DNA of 50,460 nucleotides from an uncultured Monoglobus sp. (GTDB taxonomy: Bacteria; Bacillota; Clostridia; Monoglobales; Monoglobaceae): NCBI GenBank assembly GCA_947624775.1, contig CANQLT010000008.1, positions 1 to 50,460 of the forward strand, read 5' to 3'. Below are positions 25,134 through 34,923 of this stretch, piece by piece. Each line of letters starts with the position of its first letter. The stretch's first letter is position 1. The notes under the pieces are model-generated. The model was given only the letters and a program-made list of their open reading frames with translations. It ran no database searches and had not been told where the DNA came from. The translations under genes and the position numbers were made by a program.

Positions 25134-26666
25134 ATGATTACAAAAATCAACAGCTGCGGTCTCAGGGGCATGGACGGCTACATAATCAGCGTCGAGACGA
25201 GCGTGAGCGGCGGATTTCCCGCGTGGGAGATCGTCGGTCTGCCCGACGCGCCCGTGCGAGAGTCCAAGGAGCGCATCAGAAGCGCGATGAACACCGCGGG
25301 CTATGTGGTGCCGGGCAAGCGTATTGTGATAAATTTGGCGCCCGCGGACGTCAAAAAAGAGGGAGCCTGCCTCGATCTTCCTATAACGGTCGGACTGCTT
25401 ACCGCGTCTGAGCAGGTTTTCTGCGGAAATCTTTCAAAGGCGATGTTTTTGGGCGAGCTCTCGCTGGACGGAGCGGTTCGCGGAGTGGACGGCGTGCTGC
25501 CTATGGTTATAAAGGCCTACCAGTCCGGCATGAACGAGGTGTACGTGCCCAAGGCCAACGCCGAGGAGGCGGCGGTCGTTGAGGGCGTCACCGTGTACGG
25601 CGTGAAAAATCTCAAACAACTGGCCGACCACCTGACTGGCCGCGCGCGAATCAGGCCCACAACGATAGATATAAAAGAAATTTTCGGCAGGGCTGCGGCT
25701 CACCCTTATGATTTTTCCGAGGTCAAGGGTCAGGAGAATGTAAAGCGCGCCATGGAGGTGGCCGCTGCGGGCGGACACAATATTCTGCTTATCGGACCTC
25801 CGGGCTCGGGCAAAACCATGCTCGCCCAGAGACTTCCCACTATCCTGCCAGACCTGACGTTTGACGAGGCGCTTGAGGCTACAAAGATACACAGCATAGC
25901 GGGCAAGATGCCCAAAGGCGCGCCTATGATAATGACGCGTCCGTTCCGCAGTCCGCACCACACGGTTTCGGCGGTGGCGCTGTCGGGAGGCGGCAGCAAC
26001 CCCAAGCCCGGCGAGATCAGCCTGTCGCACAACGGCGTGCTGTTTCTGGACGAGCTGCCCGAGTTCCGCAAGGACGCTCTTGAGGTAATGCGCCAGCCGC
26101 TGGAGGATGGCGTTGTGACGATAACCAGGGTTCAGGGCTCGTTCTCGTACCCCTGCAACATCATGCTGGTAGCGTCCATGAATCCGTGTCCCTGCGGCTA
26201 TCACGGCGACAGGAAGCACGACTGCACCTGCACCCCGAAAAAGATACAGCATTATCTGAGCAAGATAAGCGGCCCGCTGCTCGACAGGATCGACCTGCAT
26301 ATCGAAGTCCCCGCCGTTGAGTACGACGATCTGGACAGCAGAGTAAAGCCCGAATCCTCGGCTTCCATCAAGGAGAGGGTGAACCGCGCGAGGCAGATAC
26401 AGACCGAGCGTTTCAGAGGCAGCGGAATATATTCAAACAGCGGCCTGACGCCGGCCATGTGCGAAAAATACTGCGTCTTGAGCCGCGAGGCGAACTCGAT
26501 GCTCAGAGCCGCCTTTGACAGCATGGGCATGAGCGGCAGAGCCTACAACAGGGTGCTCAAGGTGGCGCGCACCATCGCGGACCTCGGCGGCAGCGAGAGG
26601 ATCGAGGCGGAGCATATAGCCGAGGCGATCCAGTACCGCTCGCTCGACCGCAAATTCTGGGCATAA
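25134..26666 (+). CDS. YifB/ComM-family Mg-chelatase-like AAA+ ATPase
   Basis: 510 residues. Residues 1-170 form the Lon-like N-terminal domain; 190-400 the ATPase with Walker A GPPGSGKTML, FRSPHHTVS, Walker B LFLDELPEF; 410-510 the Mg-chelatase C-terminal part. A cysteine-rich insert CPCGYHGDRKHDCTC is typical. ComM in Gram-negatives is a branch-migration helicase in transformation; the role in Clostridia is less clear. Starts 14 bases after the B6 kinase gene. Confidence 0.92.
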   Translation: MITKINSCGLRGMDGYIISVETSVSGGFPAWEIVGLPDAPVRESKERIRSAMNTAGYVVPGKRIVINLAPADVKKEGACLDLPITVGLLTASEQVFCGNLSKAMFLGELSLDGAVRGVDGVLPMVIKAYQSGMNEVYVPKANAEEAAVVEGVTVYGVKNLKQLADHLTGRARIRPTTIDIKEIFGRAAAHPYDFSEVKGQENVKRAMEVAAAGGHNILLIGPPGSGKTMLAQRLPTILPDLTFDEALEATKIHSIAGKMPKGAPMIMTRPFRSPHHTVSAVALSGGGSNPKPGEISLSHNGVLFLDELPEFRKDALEVMRQPLEDGVVTITRVQGSFSYPCNIMLVASMNPCPCGYHGDRKHDCTCTPKKIQHYLSKISGPLLDRIDLHIEVPAVEYDDLDSRVKPESSASIKERVNRARQIQTERFRGSGIYSNSGLTPAMCEKYCVLSREANSMLRAAFDSMGMSGRAYNRVLKVARTIADLGGSERIEAEHIAEAIQYRSLDRKFWA

Positions 26667-26690
26667 TTTTATAAAACGGAGATGTGAGAT

Positions 26691-27203
26691 TTGAAACTTC
26701 ATATAGTGCTGGTGGAGCCGGAGATCCCGTCGAACACCGGCAATATTTCAAGAACCTGCAGCGTTATCGGAGCGGCGCTGCATCTGGTGCATCCGCTGGG
26801 GTTCGACATAAGTGAAAAACGCGTGCGCCGCGCCGGACTTGACTATTGGTCCGAGCTTGAACTCTATGAGTACGGCTCGTTCGACGAGGTGCTTGAAAAA
26901 TATCCGAGCGGCAGCTTTTACTACTGCACCACAAAAGGCAGATTGACTTATTCGGACGTTGACTACAAGGCGGAGACCGACAAGGGAAAAGAGATTTTTC
27001 TGGTTTTCGGCAAGGAGACCAAGGGCCTGCCGGAGCCGCTGCTGAAAAAGCATTACAAAAGGTGTATCAGGATTCCGATGCGGAATAAAATGCGCTCGCT
27101 GAATCTGTCAAACGCGGCCGCGATAATAGCATACGAGGTCCTGCGGCAGCATGATTTCGCGAACCTGCGGACCAAAGGAAAGCTGCGCGGACAGAAAAAA
27201 TAA
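26691..27203 (+). CDS. trmL: tRNA (cytidine/uridine(34)-2'-O)-methyltransferase
   Basis: 170 residues from TTG 26691 (GGAG upstream). A short SPOUT methyltransferase: HIVLVEPEIPSNTGNISRTC at the start, FGKETKGLPE and RIPMRNKMRSLNLSNAAAI form the knotted SAM site. It methylates the wobble ribose of tRNA-Leu isoacceptors in the characterised family member. Same-strand neighbours are 24 and 14 bases away. Confidence 0.93.
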   Translation: MKLHIVLVEPEIPSNTGNISRTCSVIGAALHLVHPLGFDISEKRVRRAGLDYWSELELYEYGSFDEVLEKYPSGSFYYCTTKGRLTYSDVDYKAETDKGKEIFLVFGKETKGLPEPLLKKHYKRCIRIPMRNKMRSLNLSNAAAIIAYEVLRQHDFANLRTKGKLRGQKK

Positions 27204-27217
27204 AAAGGAGAAAAACA

Positions 27218-28084
27218 ATGATAAAATTAATGATTGACAGAGGAGCGGACATACCGGTCGAGCTTCTTGAAAAATACGATATTCGCGTGCTGCCGTTCAC
27301 GGTGAATTTAGACGGCAAAAGCATAACCGCGGGCGGCGACTTTGAGGCCGAAGAGTTTTATGAAATGGTAAGAGGCAGTGAAAACGTGCCCACCACCAGC
27401 CAGATGTCTCCCGAGGATATGGAGGCGATGTTCCGCGAGATCGGCAAAGAGAATCAGATAATATATGTCTCGATCTCCGCAAACGGCAGCGGCATAAACA
27501 ACACAGCCCACATGATAGCCGACAGCCTAAAAGATGAGGGCTTTGACATCTCGATAGTAAATTCAGAGATGTACACCATGGCGATTGGCATGCCGGTCCT
27601 TGCGGCCGCCGAGATGATAAAAGACGGCGCTTCAAAGGATGAGGTCGTTGAATTTTTGGAGAATACATACAAGCGCGACACGGCCTACTTCGTGGTCGAC
27701 GATCTGACGTTCCTCAAAAAGGGCGGCAGGATCAAGGCGACCACCATGGCGATCAGCGCGCTGCTCGACATCAAGCCGATACTAATGATAACCGACGGTC
27801 TGGTCGAGGCGTGTAAAAAGGTGCGCGGCCTCAAAAAGGCGATGTCGGTCCTCGTGGGCTACGCCGAGGAGCGCATGGACAGCCCAGGGGAGAACGAGGT
27901 CATAGTTATGGACACCGACGCGCCCGAAAAGGTGGAGATAGTGAAAAATCTGCTCCGCGAGCGGGTTGCCCCCGCCAAGATCACCCACTACAAGATCGGT
28001 CCCGTGATCACGGCGCACGCGGGCTTGGGACTTGTGGGAATATATTTTAAGCACAAGCAGCCCTACACCGAGTATGATAAATAA
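27218..28084 (+). CDS. DegV-family fatty-acid-binding protein
   Basis: 288 residues. DegV proteins bind a fatty acid and present it to the FakA kinase. The sequence has the family's MIDRGADIPVELLEKYDI start, the TTSQMSPEDME ligand-site motif, ISANGSGINNTA and FVVDDLTFLKKGGRI. FakA is not in the window. Well placed AAGGAG before ATG. Confidence 0.9.
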   Translation: MIKLMIDRGADIPVELLEKYDIRVLPFTVNLDGKSITAGGDFEAEEFYEMVRGSENVPTTSQMSPEDMEAMFREIGKENQIIYVSISANGSGINNTAHMIADSLKDEGFDISIVNSEMYTMAIGMPVLAAAEMIKDGASKDEVVEFLENTYKRDTAYFVVDDLTFLKKGGRIKATTMAISALLDIKPILMITDGLVEACKKVRGLKKAMSVLVGYAEERMDSPGENEVIVMDTDAPEKVEIVKNLLRERVAPAKITHYKIGPVITAHAGLGLVGIYFKHKQPYTEYDK

Positions 28085-28104
28085 TTTAATGTTTGGTGAT
28101 TAAT

Positions 28105-28632
28105 ATGTTTTTGGAAAAAGATGAAATGAAATTCGCGATCCTCTACACGCTGAGGCAGTATCCGCACCCTCTGTCGCTGACGAGGCTTACGGAATTGCTG
28201 ACCTGGGACGAGAACGTGATGAGCTATTTTGACCTGACAATCATGCTCGGCGAGCTGATCGATGACGGCTTTATTGAGCGGCTGTTTTACAAAAACAGCG
28301 AGTGCGTGAAGCTGACGGGCCGCGGTATAAACACCGACGATTTTTTCAGCGGCAGGGTCCCGGCCAGCATACGAAAAAAGATAACCTCGGCCGCGAGACG
28401 CGAGGAATTTGAGAATCTTGTGAATCCCAACGGCGTAACCGCGGAGGTAATTCCCGCGGGCGGAGGGCGGCACACTGCGGCGATCACCATGCTTGACGGA
28501 GGCTCGCCGATACTTGAGCTTAAAATAGATGCGGGACACAGACTTCAGGCGGTCAGAACTGCCGAGGCGCTCAAGGAGCATGCCGCCGAAATTTACAAGT
28601 ATATCTGCAAAACTATTGACGGGGACAAATAA
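28105..28632 (+). CDS. DUF4364 family protein
   Basis: 175 residues from ATG 28105, which has GGTGA five bases upstream; the frame extends to a TTG at 28093 that is not favoured. The N-terminal winged-helix-like part (FAILYTLRQYPHPLSLTRLTELL...SYFDLTIMLGELIDDGFIE) is the DUF4364 signature. Function is not established; DNA binding is suggested by the fold. The alaS promoter overlaps its 3' end. Confidence 0.8.
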   Translation: MFLEKDEMKFAILYTLRQYPHPLSLTRLTELLTWDENVMSYFDLTIMLGELIDDGFIERLFYKNSECVKLTGRGINTDDFFSGRVPASIRKKITSAARREEFENLVNPNGVTAEVIPAGGGRHTAAITMLDGGSPILELKIDAGHRLQAVRTAEALKEHAAEIYKYICKTIDGDK

Positions 28633-28644
28633 AATTGGTATAAT
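28616..28644 (+). promoter_or_regulatory. alaS promoter overlapping the DUF4364 stop
   Basis: TTGACG (28616-28621), 17 bases, TATAAT (28639-28644). Starts a leader of about 38 nt; no T-box was seen. Confidence 0.7.
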
Positions 28645-28688
28645 ATCTATTTAGTGAAATTTATAATTTGAAGCAAGAGGTAGATAAA

Positions 28689-31331
28689 ATGGAAAAATTA
28701 GGTTTAAACGAAATACGCGAAAAGTTTTTGAGCTTTTTTGAGAGCAAGGGTCATCTGCGCCTGCCCTCGTTTCCGCTGGTTCCGCAGAACGACGCCAGCC
28801 TGCTGCTGATAAACGCCGGCATGGCGCCTCTGAAGCCCTACTTCACTGGCAAGGAAGTGCCGCCCGCGAAGCGCGTTACCACCTGCCAGAAGTGCATCAG
28901 AACGCCGGATATCGAGCAGGTGGGCCTCACGTCGCGCCACGGCACATTTTTTGAAATGCTGGGCAATTTCTCGTTCGGCGATTATTTCAAGATGGACGCC
29001 ACCAAGTGGGCGTGGGAGTTTATTACAGAGGTTCTGGAGATACCCAAGGATCGTCTCTGGGTCAGCGTCTATGAGGACGATTACGAGGCCGAGGACATCT
29101 GGGTGAACCATGTCGGAGTTTCAAAGGACAGGATCGTGCATCTTGGCAAGGATGACAATTTCTGGGAGATAGGCACCGGCCCCTGCGGACCCTGCTCCGA
29201 AATATACTACGACCGCGGCGAGGAATACGGCTGCGGCAGTCCCGATTGCGCGGTTGGCTGCGACTGCGATAGATACGTTGAGTTCTGGAACCTGGTCTTC
29301 ACTCAGTTCGACAAGGACGAGAACGGCACGTACAACAAGCTTGACCATCCCAATATCGACACCGGTATGGGTCTTGAAAGAATAGCCTGCATTATGCAGG
29401 GCACCACGTCGATCTTCGAGGTCGACACCATAAGGCGCGTGCTTGACGCGGCTGCCGAGATGGCGGGCGTCAAATACGGCGAGGACAAACACACCGACAC
29501 CTCGCTCCGCGTTATAACCGACCATATCCGCAGCACCGTGTTCATGACGGCCGACGGCGTGCTTCCCTCCAACGAGGGCAGAGGCTATGTGCTGCGCAGA
29601 CTTTTGCGCAGAGCCGCGCGCCACGGCAGACTGCTGGGCATAGAGGGCACGTTCCTGTATAAGCTGGCGAGAGTCGTCGCCAACGAGTCGATGAGCGCGT
29701 ATCCCGAGCTTGACACCAACTTCGAGTATATCGAGAGCGTTATCAAGAGCGAGGAGGAGCGTTTCAACAACACCATCGACCAGGGCATGCAGATAATCAA
29801 GTCCTATATAGAAGAAATGAAGGAGAGCGGCATAAGCGAGCTTGACGGCGAGAGAGCGTTTAAGCTTTACGACACCTACGGATTCCCGATTGACCTGACC
29901 CGCGAGATCATGGGTGAGAACGGATTTGTGGTGGCCGAGACCATGTTCAAAGAACTGCTCAACAAGCAGCGCACAACCTCAAAGACCGCCCGCGGCAACA
30001 ACGACGACACGGCCTGGGAAAACGACATATTCATCGACATAAAGGACGCCACGATATTCGAGGGCTATCAGAAATTTAACGGAAAATCCAAGCTGCTTGC
30101 TATCGCCAAGGGCGACGAGCGCGTTCAAAAGGCCGAGAAGGACGACGAGGTCGTTATCGTGCTTGACCGCTCGGTGCTCTATGCCGAGAGCGGCGGACAG
30201 GTGGGCGACACGGGTTATATAAACACCGACGCCGCGTCGGTGCGCGTTAATGACGTCACCAAAAAGAACGGCAAATTCCACCATCACTGCGTTGTCCAGA
30301 ACGGCGAGATCTCGGTGGGCGAGACGGTCAGCGTCAGCGTCGATGCCGAACGCCGCAAGGCGATCATGCGCAACCACTCGGCGGTGCATCTGGTTCAGGC
30401 GGCGCTCAGACAGGTGCTCGGCAAGCACGTGGCTCAGGCAGGCTCGTATGTAGACGAGCACAGGTTCCGCTTTGACTTCTCGCATTTTCAGGCTATGACG
30501 ATCGAGGAGCAGCTCAAGGTCGGAACATTGGTAAACGACAAGATAATGGAGTGCATAAAGATAGACTGCTTCGAGGAGGATATCGCCACCGCCAGGACTA
30601 TGGGCGCGATGGCGTTGTTCAGTGAGAAGTACGGCAAGCGCGTCCGCGTTGTCCGCATGGGCGATTTCAGTATTGAATTGTGCGGAGGAACCCACGCCGC
30701 CAACACCGGAAACCTGGGAATCATGAGAATACTCAGCGAGTCGGGAGTGGCTGCGGGCGTGAGACGTATCGAGGGCACTACGGGACACAACGTTATTGAG
30801 CTGTGCCGCAACCAGTCGCTGTTGCTCTACGATGTGGCAAAGACCTTAAAGACAGGACAGGCCGACCTGCTCGGCCGCGCCGAGGGCGTGATGAACGAGC
30901 TGCGCGACCAAAGACATGAGATAGAGAGCTTAAAGAGCAAGCTCGCCAAAAGCAGCCTCGGCAACGTTCTTGAGGACGCCGAGGAAGTGGACGGCATCAA
31001 GGTAGTGACCCAGTTGCTGGACGACGGCGTTGATATGAACACCATGCGCGAGATAGGCGACAACCTCAAGGCCAAGCTGCCCAACTCGCTGATCGTGCTG
31101 GCGTCAAAGGCCGGCGAAAAGGTCAACCTTATCTCGATGACCTCAAAAGAGGCTATCGAAAAGGGCGCCCACGCCGGAAAGGTAATTTCCGAGGTCGCAA
31201 AAGAACTTGGAGGAGGCGGAGGCGGAAGACCCGACAGCGCCCAGGCCGGAGGCCGCCTGCCCGAAAAGGTCGAGGAAGCCCTGAAAAACGTCAGAAGCAT
31301 ACTTGAAAAACACATCAAGAAAGATAAATAA
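28689..31331 (+). CDS. alaS: Alanyl-tRNA synthetase
   Basis: 880 residues from ATG 28689 (GAGGT upstream). It charges tRNA-Ala. The class II catalytic core is at the N-terminus (FLSFFESKGHLRLPSFPLVP, TPDIEQVGLTSRHGTFFEMLGNFSFGDYF). The editing domain has HSAVHLVQAALRQVLG and CGGTHAANTG, which hold the zinc and catalytic residues that clear Ser- and Gly-tRNA. The C-terminal glycine-rich GGGGGGRPDSAQAGG marks the C-Ala domain. Full length, no oddities. Confidence 0.97.
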   Translation: MEKLGLNEIREKFLSFFESKGHLRLPSFPLVPQNDASLLLINAGMAPLKPYFTGKEVPPAKRVTTCQKCIRTPDIEQVGLTSRHGTFFEMLGNFSFGDYFKMDATKWAWEFITEVLEIPKDRLWVSVYEDDYEAEDIWVNHVGVSKDRIVHLGKDDNFWEIGTGPCGPCSEIYYDRGEEYGCGSPDCAVGCDCDRYVEFWNLVFTQFDKDENGTYNKLDHPNIDTGMGLERIACIMQGTTSIFEVDTIRRVLDAAAEMAGVKYGEDKHTDTSLRVITDHIRSTVFMTADGVLPSNEGRGYVLRRLLRRAARHGRLLGIEGTFLYKLARVVANESMSAYPELDTNFEYIESVIKSEEERFNNTIDQGMQIIKSYIEEMKESGISELDGERAFKLYDTYGFPIDLTREIMGENGFVVAETMFKELLNKQRTTSKTARGNNDDTAWENDIFIDIKDATIFEGYQKFNGKSKLLAIAKGDERVQKAEKDDEVVIVLDRSVLYAESGGQVGDTGYINTDAASVRVNDVTKKNGKFHHHCVVQNGEISVGETVSVSVDAERRKAIMRNHSAVHLVQAALRQVLGKHVAQAGSYVDEHRFRFDFSHFQAMTIEEQLKVGTLVNDKIMECIKIDCFEEDIATARTMGAMALFSEKYGKRVRVVRMGDFSIELCGGTHAANTGNLGIMRILSESGVAAGVRRIEGTTGHNVIELCRNQSLLLYDVAKTLKTGQADLLGRAEGVMNELRDQRHEIESLKSKLAKSSLGNVLEDAEEVDGIKVVTQLLDDGVDMNTMREIGDNLKAKLPNSLIVLASKAGEKVNLISMTSKEAIEKGAHAGKVISEVAKELGGGGGGRPDSAQAGGRLPEKVEEALKNVRSILEKHIKKDK

Positions 31332-31346
31332 ACGGAGGTATAATAT

Positions 31347-31691
31347 ATGTCGGATTGCTTATTTTGCAAGATAATCGCGGGCGAAGTCCCGTCCACAAAG
31401 GTGTATGAAGACGACAGCGTCTACGCGTTTTTGGACATCGCGCCCCAGGCGCCCGAGCATATTGTGATCGTGCCCAAAAATCACATAAGCTCGACCAACG
31501 AGATCACCGCCGAAAACTCGGCTGTGATAGGCAAAATATTCGAGGCCGCGGCCAAAATAGCCGCGGAGCGCGGATTTGCCGAAAAGGGCTACAGAATAGT
31601 CAACAACTGCGGAGAGGACGGGGGCCAGACCGTCGGCCACCTGCATTTCCATATGCTGGCCGGCCGAAATCTGCAATGGCCGCCGGGCTGA
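31347..31691 (+). CDS. HIT-family (HinT-like) nucleotide hydrolase
   Basis: 114 residues. CLFCKIIAGEVPSTKVYEDD starts the protein and the histidine triad is in GHLHFHMLAGR near the C-terminus. HinT-type proteins cleave adenosine phosphoramidates and can hydrolyse aminoacyl-adenylates, which suits its place 15 bases after alaS. Confidence 0.93.
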   Translation: MSDCLFCKIIAGEVPSTKVYEDDSVYAFLDIAPQAPEHIVIVPKNHISSTNEITAENSAVIGKIFEAAAKIAAERGFAEKGYRIVNNCGEDGGQTVGHLHFHMLAGRNLQWPPG

Positions 31692-31717
31692 GCGGCGGAA
31701 ATCCCTACGCTTATTCA

Positions 31718-31858
31718 TGCCGCCGCAAAGCGGCGGCACTCACCCGCTTCGGGTTTCCGCCGCTTTCCCACGAAACGCGCTTCGCGGGAGCCCTGGCATA
31801 AAACAGGCTCCCCCTTGGGGGAGCTGGCTGCGGCCGGAGCTGCGCAGCGGGTTCGTGG
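31718..31858. repeat. Hairpin-rich intergenic repeat
   Basis: The 31692-31950 spacer contains TGCCGCCGC/GCGGCGGCA (31718-31738), a CTCCCCCTTGGGGGAG hairpin near 31808-31823, and outer arms CCACGAA/TTCGTGG (31768-31774, 31852-31858). It has the look of decayed, dispersed non-coding repeats of gut Clostridia. No gene seen. Confidence 0.5.
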
Positions 31859-31950
31859 CACTATCGTATTCCGATTGCACAAATAAACGAGGCCACAAAT
31901 CATTAACGTAAGCGGATATGGGGCGTATGCCCGCCTGAGGGGGGAACCGA

Positions 31951-32910
31951 TTGAACTGGATAAAAATTAACATAATCACAACGTCCGAGGGGCTCGATCC
32001 GGTCTGCGACGCTCTGACCGATTTGGGCATAACCGGGGTCGAGATCTCCGACAAGGTCGACTTTATCGAATTTCTCGAAAACAACCGAAAATACTGGGAC
32101 TATGTGGACGAGGAGCTCGAGAGGCTCAAGACCGCCGACACGAAGATCACTGCCTATGTTGCGGACGACAGCGACGGTCTTTTGACCCTATCCGAAATCG
32201 AAAAGAAAATGGCGGACATGAGAGCAGCCGATAAAGAGCAAAAATTAGGCGCGCTTAAAATCGTCACCGCGCAGGTCAAAGACGAGGACTGGTCCGAGAA
32301 CTGGAAACAGTATTTTAAACCCATTGAGATTGGAGCCAGGGTCCTGATACAGCCCGAGTGGCTCTCGCTTGAAAAAGAGACCGACAGGGTGGTTTTCCGC
32401 GTCAATCCCGGTATGACGTTCGGCACAGGCACCCACGACAGTACCAGATTCTGCATCGAGGCGATCGAGGAAAATCTAAAGCCCGGAGACACCATGCTCG
32501 ATCTGGGCTGCGGCAGCGGCATTTTGTCGATCATCGCGCTGCTGCTCGGCGCCTCCCATTGCGACGCGGTGGATATTGACCCCGCCGCGGTGGATGTGGC
32601 CTACGACAATCTGGCCCTAAATAATTTGGACCGCGGCTTGTACAGCGTGAGCAGCGGTGATATAATCGCAAATAAAAAGGTGCGGGATCGCTTTGGCAAG
32701 TACGATTTGGTTGCCGCCAACATTGTCGCCGATGTTATAATTGCACTCGCGCCCTTTGTTCGAAGCTTTATGAAACCGGACGGAATATTCATATGTTCGG
32801 GAATTATTAACGAAAGAGCGAATGAGGTAAAATCCGCGCTTGAGGCCGCGGGATTGGAAATTATCAAGGAAAAACGGTCAAATGAATGGACGGCCTATAC
32901 TTGTGCGTGA
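31951..32910 (+). CDS. prmA: Ribosomal protein L11 methyltransferase
   Basis: 319 residues from TTG 31951 with GAGGGGGGAA upstream. The N-terminal substrate-recognition domain begins NWIKINIITTSEGLDPVCDALTDLGI. The SAM domain has GTGTHDSTR, LDLGCGSGILSI and AANIVADVI. It trimethylates L11 at several sites. It follows a repeat-filled gap after the HIT gene, so it may have a separate promoter. Confidence 0.94.
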   Translation: MNWIKINIITTSEGLDPVCDALTDLGITGVEISDKVDFIEFLENNRKYWDYVDEELERLKTADTKITAYVADDSDGLLTLSEIEKKMADMRAADKEQKLGALKIVTAQVKDEDWSENWKQYFKPIEIGARVLIQPEWLSLEKETDRVVFRVNPGMTFGTGTHDSTRFCIEAIEENLKPGDTMLDLGCGSGILSIIALLLGASHCDAVDIDPAAVDVAYDNLALNNLDRGLYSVSSGDIIANKKVRDRFGKYDLVAANIVADVIIALAPFVRSFMKPDGIFICSGIINERANEVKSALEAAGLEIIKEKRSNEWTAYTCA

Positions 32911-32958
32911 TTATGTTAATAAAATAACAAAATCAGTCAACTATTTGTTAAATTGCTG

Positions 32959-32987
32959 TTGACAATTGCAGAAAATTGTTATACAAT
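32959..32987 (+). promoter_or_regulatory. Promoter of the L,D-transpeptidase gene
   Basis: TTGACA (32959-32964), 17 bases, TACAAT (32982-32987). Confidence 0.7.
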
Positions 32988-33027
32988 AAGTATAATAGAA
33001 AATAGCAATAAAATTTGGAGAAAATAA

Positions 33028-34476
33028 ATGAAAAACAGATTAGTGATTTTTTTGACGATTGTGGTTTTGGCTCTGGCCCCGTTCGGTATGATCTCGTACG
33101 CCGATGAGACCGACGCGGAGTCTTTGCCGATTGAAACGTTGGCCCCCGAGGTTTTGCCTCCCGAGGAGACGCAAAATTCACCCGAAATTGTTCCTCCCGC
33201 GGAAGCGGCGGAGGAAATACCTCTCGCGGACGGAGAATATGACGCTGAGGAATTGCCTCTCGCTTCGGAAGAACCCGAGGTTTCCGAGGCTGAAGGCGAT
33301 GCAGCTTCGGAGGCGCCCGTGCAGGAGGCGGTCGGCGCGAACCGGATAACAAGCTACACGGTTAATTTCACCGCGGCTCTTGACGGCTGGCCCAGATACG
33401 ATTACGCGGTGTTTAATCTCTACTCGGCAAACGATGAGCTTTTGGGCTCACACACGGAATACATAAACAGTCTTGACGGTTTCAGTCTCACTTATGATGT
33501 ACCCGCGGCGCCTGTCGGCACGGTGTATTATCTGGACGTGTCGGGTATAGACTCGATCGACTATTATGCCGATAACTACACGCTGCCGCTTTCGGAGAAG
33601 CTGCCGCTTTACACATATGTGAACGACGACGGCTCGGTATCAAGCCATGCCGACATGACGGCTCACATAAGAACGCAGGACCCGATAAACATTTACGTTG
33701 ACGGAAAATATGTGCCGCTCACGTCGCCCGCAATTTTTGAGGGCTCGTCGATCATCGCGCCTCTCTCCGAGGTGGCCGAGGCGATCGGGATAACCGACTG
33801 CACCTATTATCCTCAGTATGACAGCGTTAAGGTAAAGACCGGCGACAATGAGATGCTGGTCAATATAGGTTACAGTTATATAACGGTTTTCGGCGAGGAC
33901 AAATCGCTGAATGTTCCGGTCTCAAACATCAACAGTCTGACATATATCGAGCTTCGTCCCTTTGTTGAGAGCTTCGGAAGCGCTCTGGAGTATTTCGACG
34001 CGGGCGAGTACATAGACATTCATCTGACAAAATCACCCATGGCGCTTGAGTCGATAGCGGCTCTTGAGAAAAGAGCGAACGAGAGCGGAGTGGGAAGCTC
34101 CACAAACTACATGATCTGGGTAAACAAGCAGAAATTCAGATGCACGGTTTTTGAGGGTTCAAAAGGAAATTGGAAATGGGTCAAGGATTTCACGGTCGGA
34201 ATCGGAGCCGAGGGCAGCGAGACGGTCACGGGCACGTTTGAGTATTTCCAGGCGCAGGACAGATGGGCCTACGCGAATTACTATGTGGGTCCCGTAATGG
34301 TTTTCTACGGAAATTACGCGCTTCATTCGACGCTGCTGAGATACGACGGAACTCCGTATAACAATAATGTAGGTGTTAAATTATCATTGGGCTGCGTGCG
34401 CTGCCAGGCTAAGTACATAAACTGGCTGTCCGCCAACATGCCCTTTGGAACACGAGTATATATTACAGAATCGTAA
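33028..34476 (+). CDS. Secreted L,D-transpeptidase (YkuD) with a copper-amine-oxidase-like N domain
   Basis: 482 residues. A signal peptide (1-25) is followed by a Pro/Glu-rich stretch (30-100), a beta domain (105-205), a copper-amine-oxidase N-terminal-like domain (about 220-335; VDGKYVPLTSPAIFEGSSIIAPLSEVAEAIG and later YIELRPFVESFG) and a C-terminal YkuD domain. H433 and C456 (in SLGCVRC) are the expected catalytic pair; the usual SHGC histidine is replaced by leucine, a known variant. It should form 3-3 crosslinks in peptidoglycan or attach proteins to the wall. A second cysteine, C459, is unusual. Confidence 0.88.
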   Translation: MKNRLVIFLTIVVLALAPFGMISYADETDAESLPIETLAPEVLPPEETQNSPEIVPPAEAAEEIPLADGEYDAEELPLASEEPEVSEAEGDAASEAPVQEAVGANRITSYTVNFTAALDGWPRYDYAVFNLYSANDELLGSHTEYINSLDGFSLTYDVPAAPVGTVYYLDVSGIDSIDYYADNYTLPLSEKLPLYTYVNDDGSVSSHADMTAHIRTQDPINIYVDGKYVPLTSPAIFEGSSIIAPLSEVAEAIGITDCTYYPQYDSVKVKTGDNEMLVNIGYSYITVFGEDKSLNVPVSNINSLTYIELRPFVESFGSALEYFDAGEYIDIHLTKSPMALESIAALEKRANESGVGSSTNYMIWVNKQKFRCTVFEGSKGNWKWVKDFTVGIGAEGSETVTGTFEYFQAQDRWAYANYYVGPVMVFYGNYALHSTLLRYDGTPYNNNVGVKLSLGCVRCQAKYINWLSANMPFGTRVYITES

Positions 34477-34491
34477 AAAGGAGGTATTGAG

Positions 34492-34830
34492 ATGGACGAC
34501 TTGACAATGCTTATAAAGCAGGAGATCAAGAAGCAGTACCGCAGTGTGCGTCAGTTCGCGTTCAGCGTGGGTATCGCTCAGACAACTGTGGTAAGCGCTC
34601 TCAAAAACGGCATTTCGGGCACAGGTTTTAACACTGTTATGAAGATGTGTAAAGCTCTTAATATCAAAGTGTTCGACTATGAAATCCCGCTTGTTATTGA
34701 TGACAGCGTTGTCACACTTGTGCAAAAGTATAACGCTCTTGACAAACTCGCAGAGCATACTGTTCAGACTGTTCTTGACGTTGAGTATGAACGCTGTAAG
34801 GCGGACGCCGTTAAAAGCCCGGCGAAGTAG
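34492..34830 (+). CDS. Small XRE-type helix-turn-helix protein
   Basis: 112 residues with GGAGG before the ATG. Residues 10-60 (IKKQYRSVRQFAFSVGIAQTTVVSALKNGISGTGFNTVMKMCKALNI) fit a Cro/CI-type HTH. The rest is helical with no known motif. It starts 15 bases after the transpeptidase gene and shares its terminator, so it is probably cotranscribed. Codon use is richer in GTT, CTT and AAA than in the neighbours, which may point to transfer. Targets unknown. Confidence 0.8.
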   Translation: MDDLTMLIKQEIKKQYRSVRQFAFSVGIAQTTVVSALKNGISGTGFNTVMKMCKALNIKVFDYEIPLVIDDSVVTLVQKYNALDKLAEHTVQTVLDVEYERCKADAVKSPAK

Positions 34831-34923
34831 TTTTGGAGTGCGCTTTTGCGTGTACGGGAAGGCGTTATGGTATTACGCTTTCAGACTTGAAAAACGAAAT
34901 AACAACTCACCAAAAGAAACAGA

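Noticed and set aside
28645-28688. T-box leader for alaS
   Set aside because: Leader is only about 40 nt with no T-box sequence.
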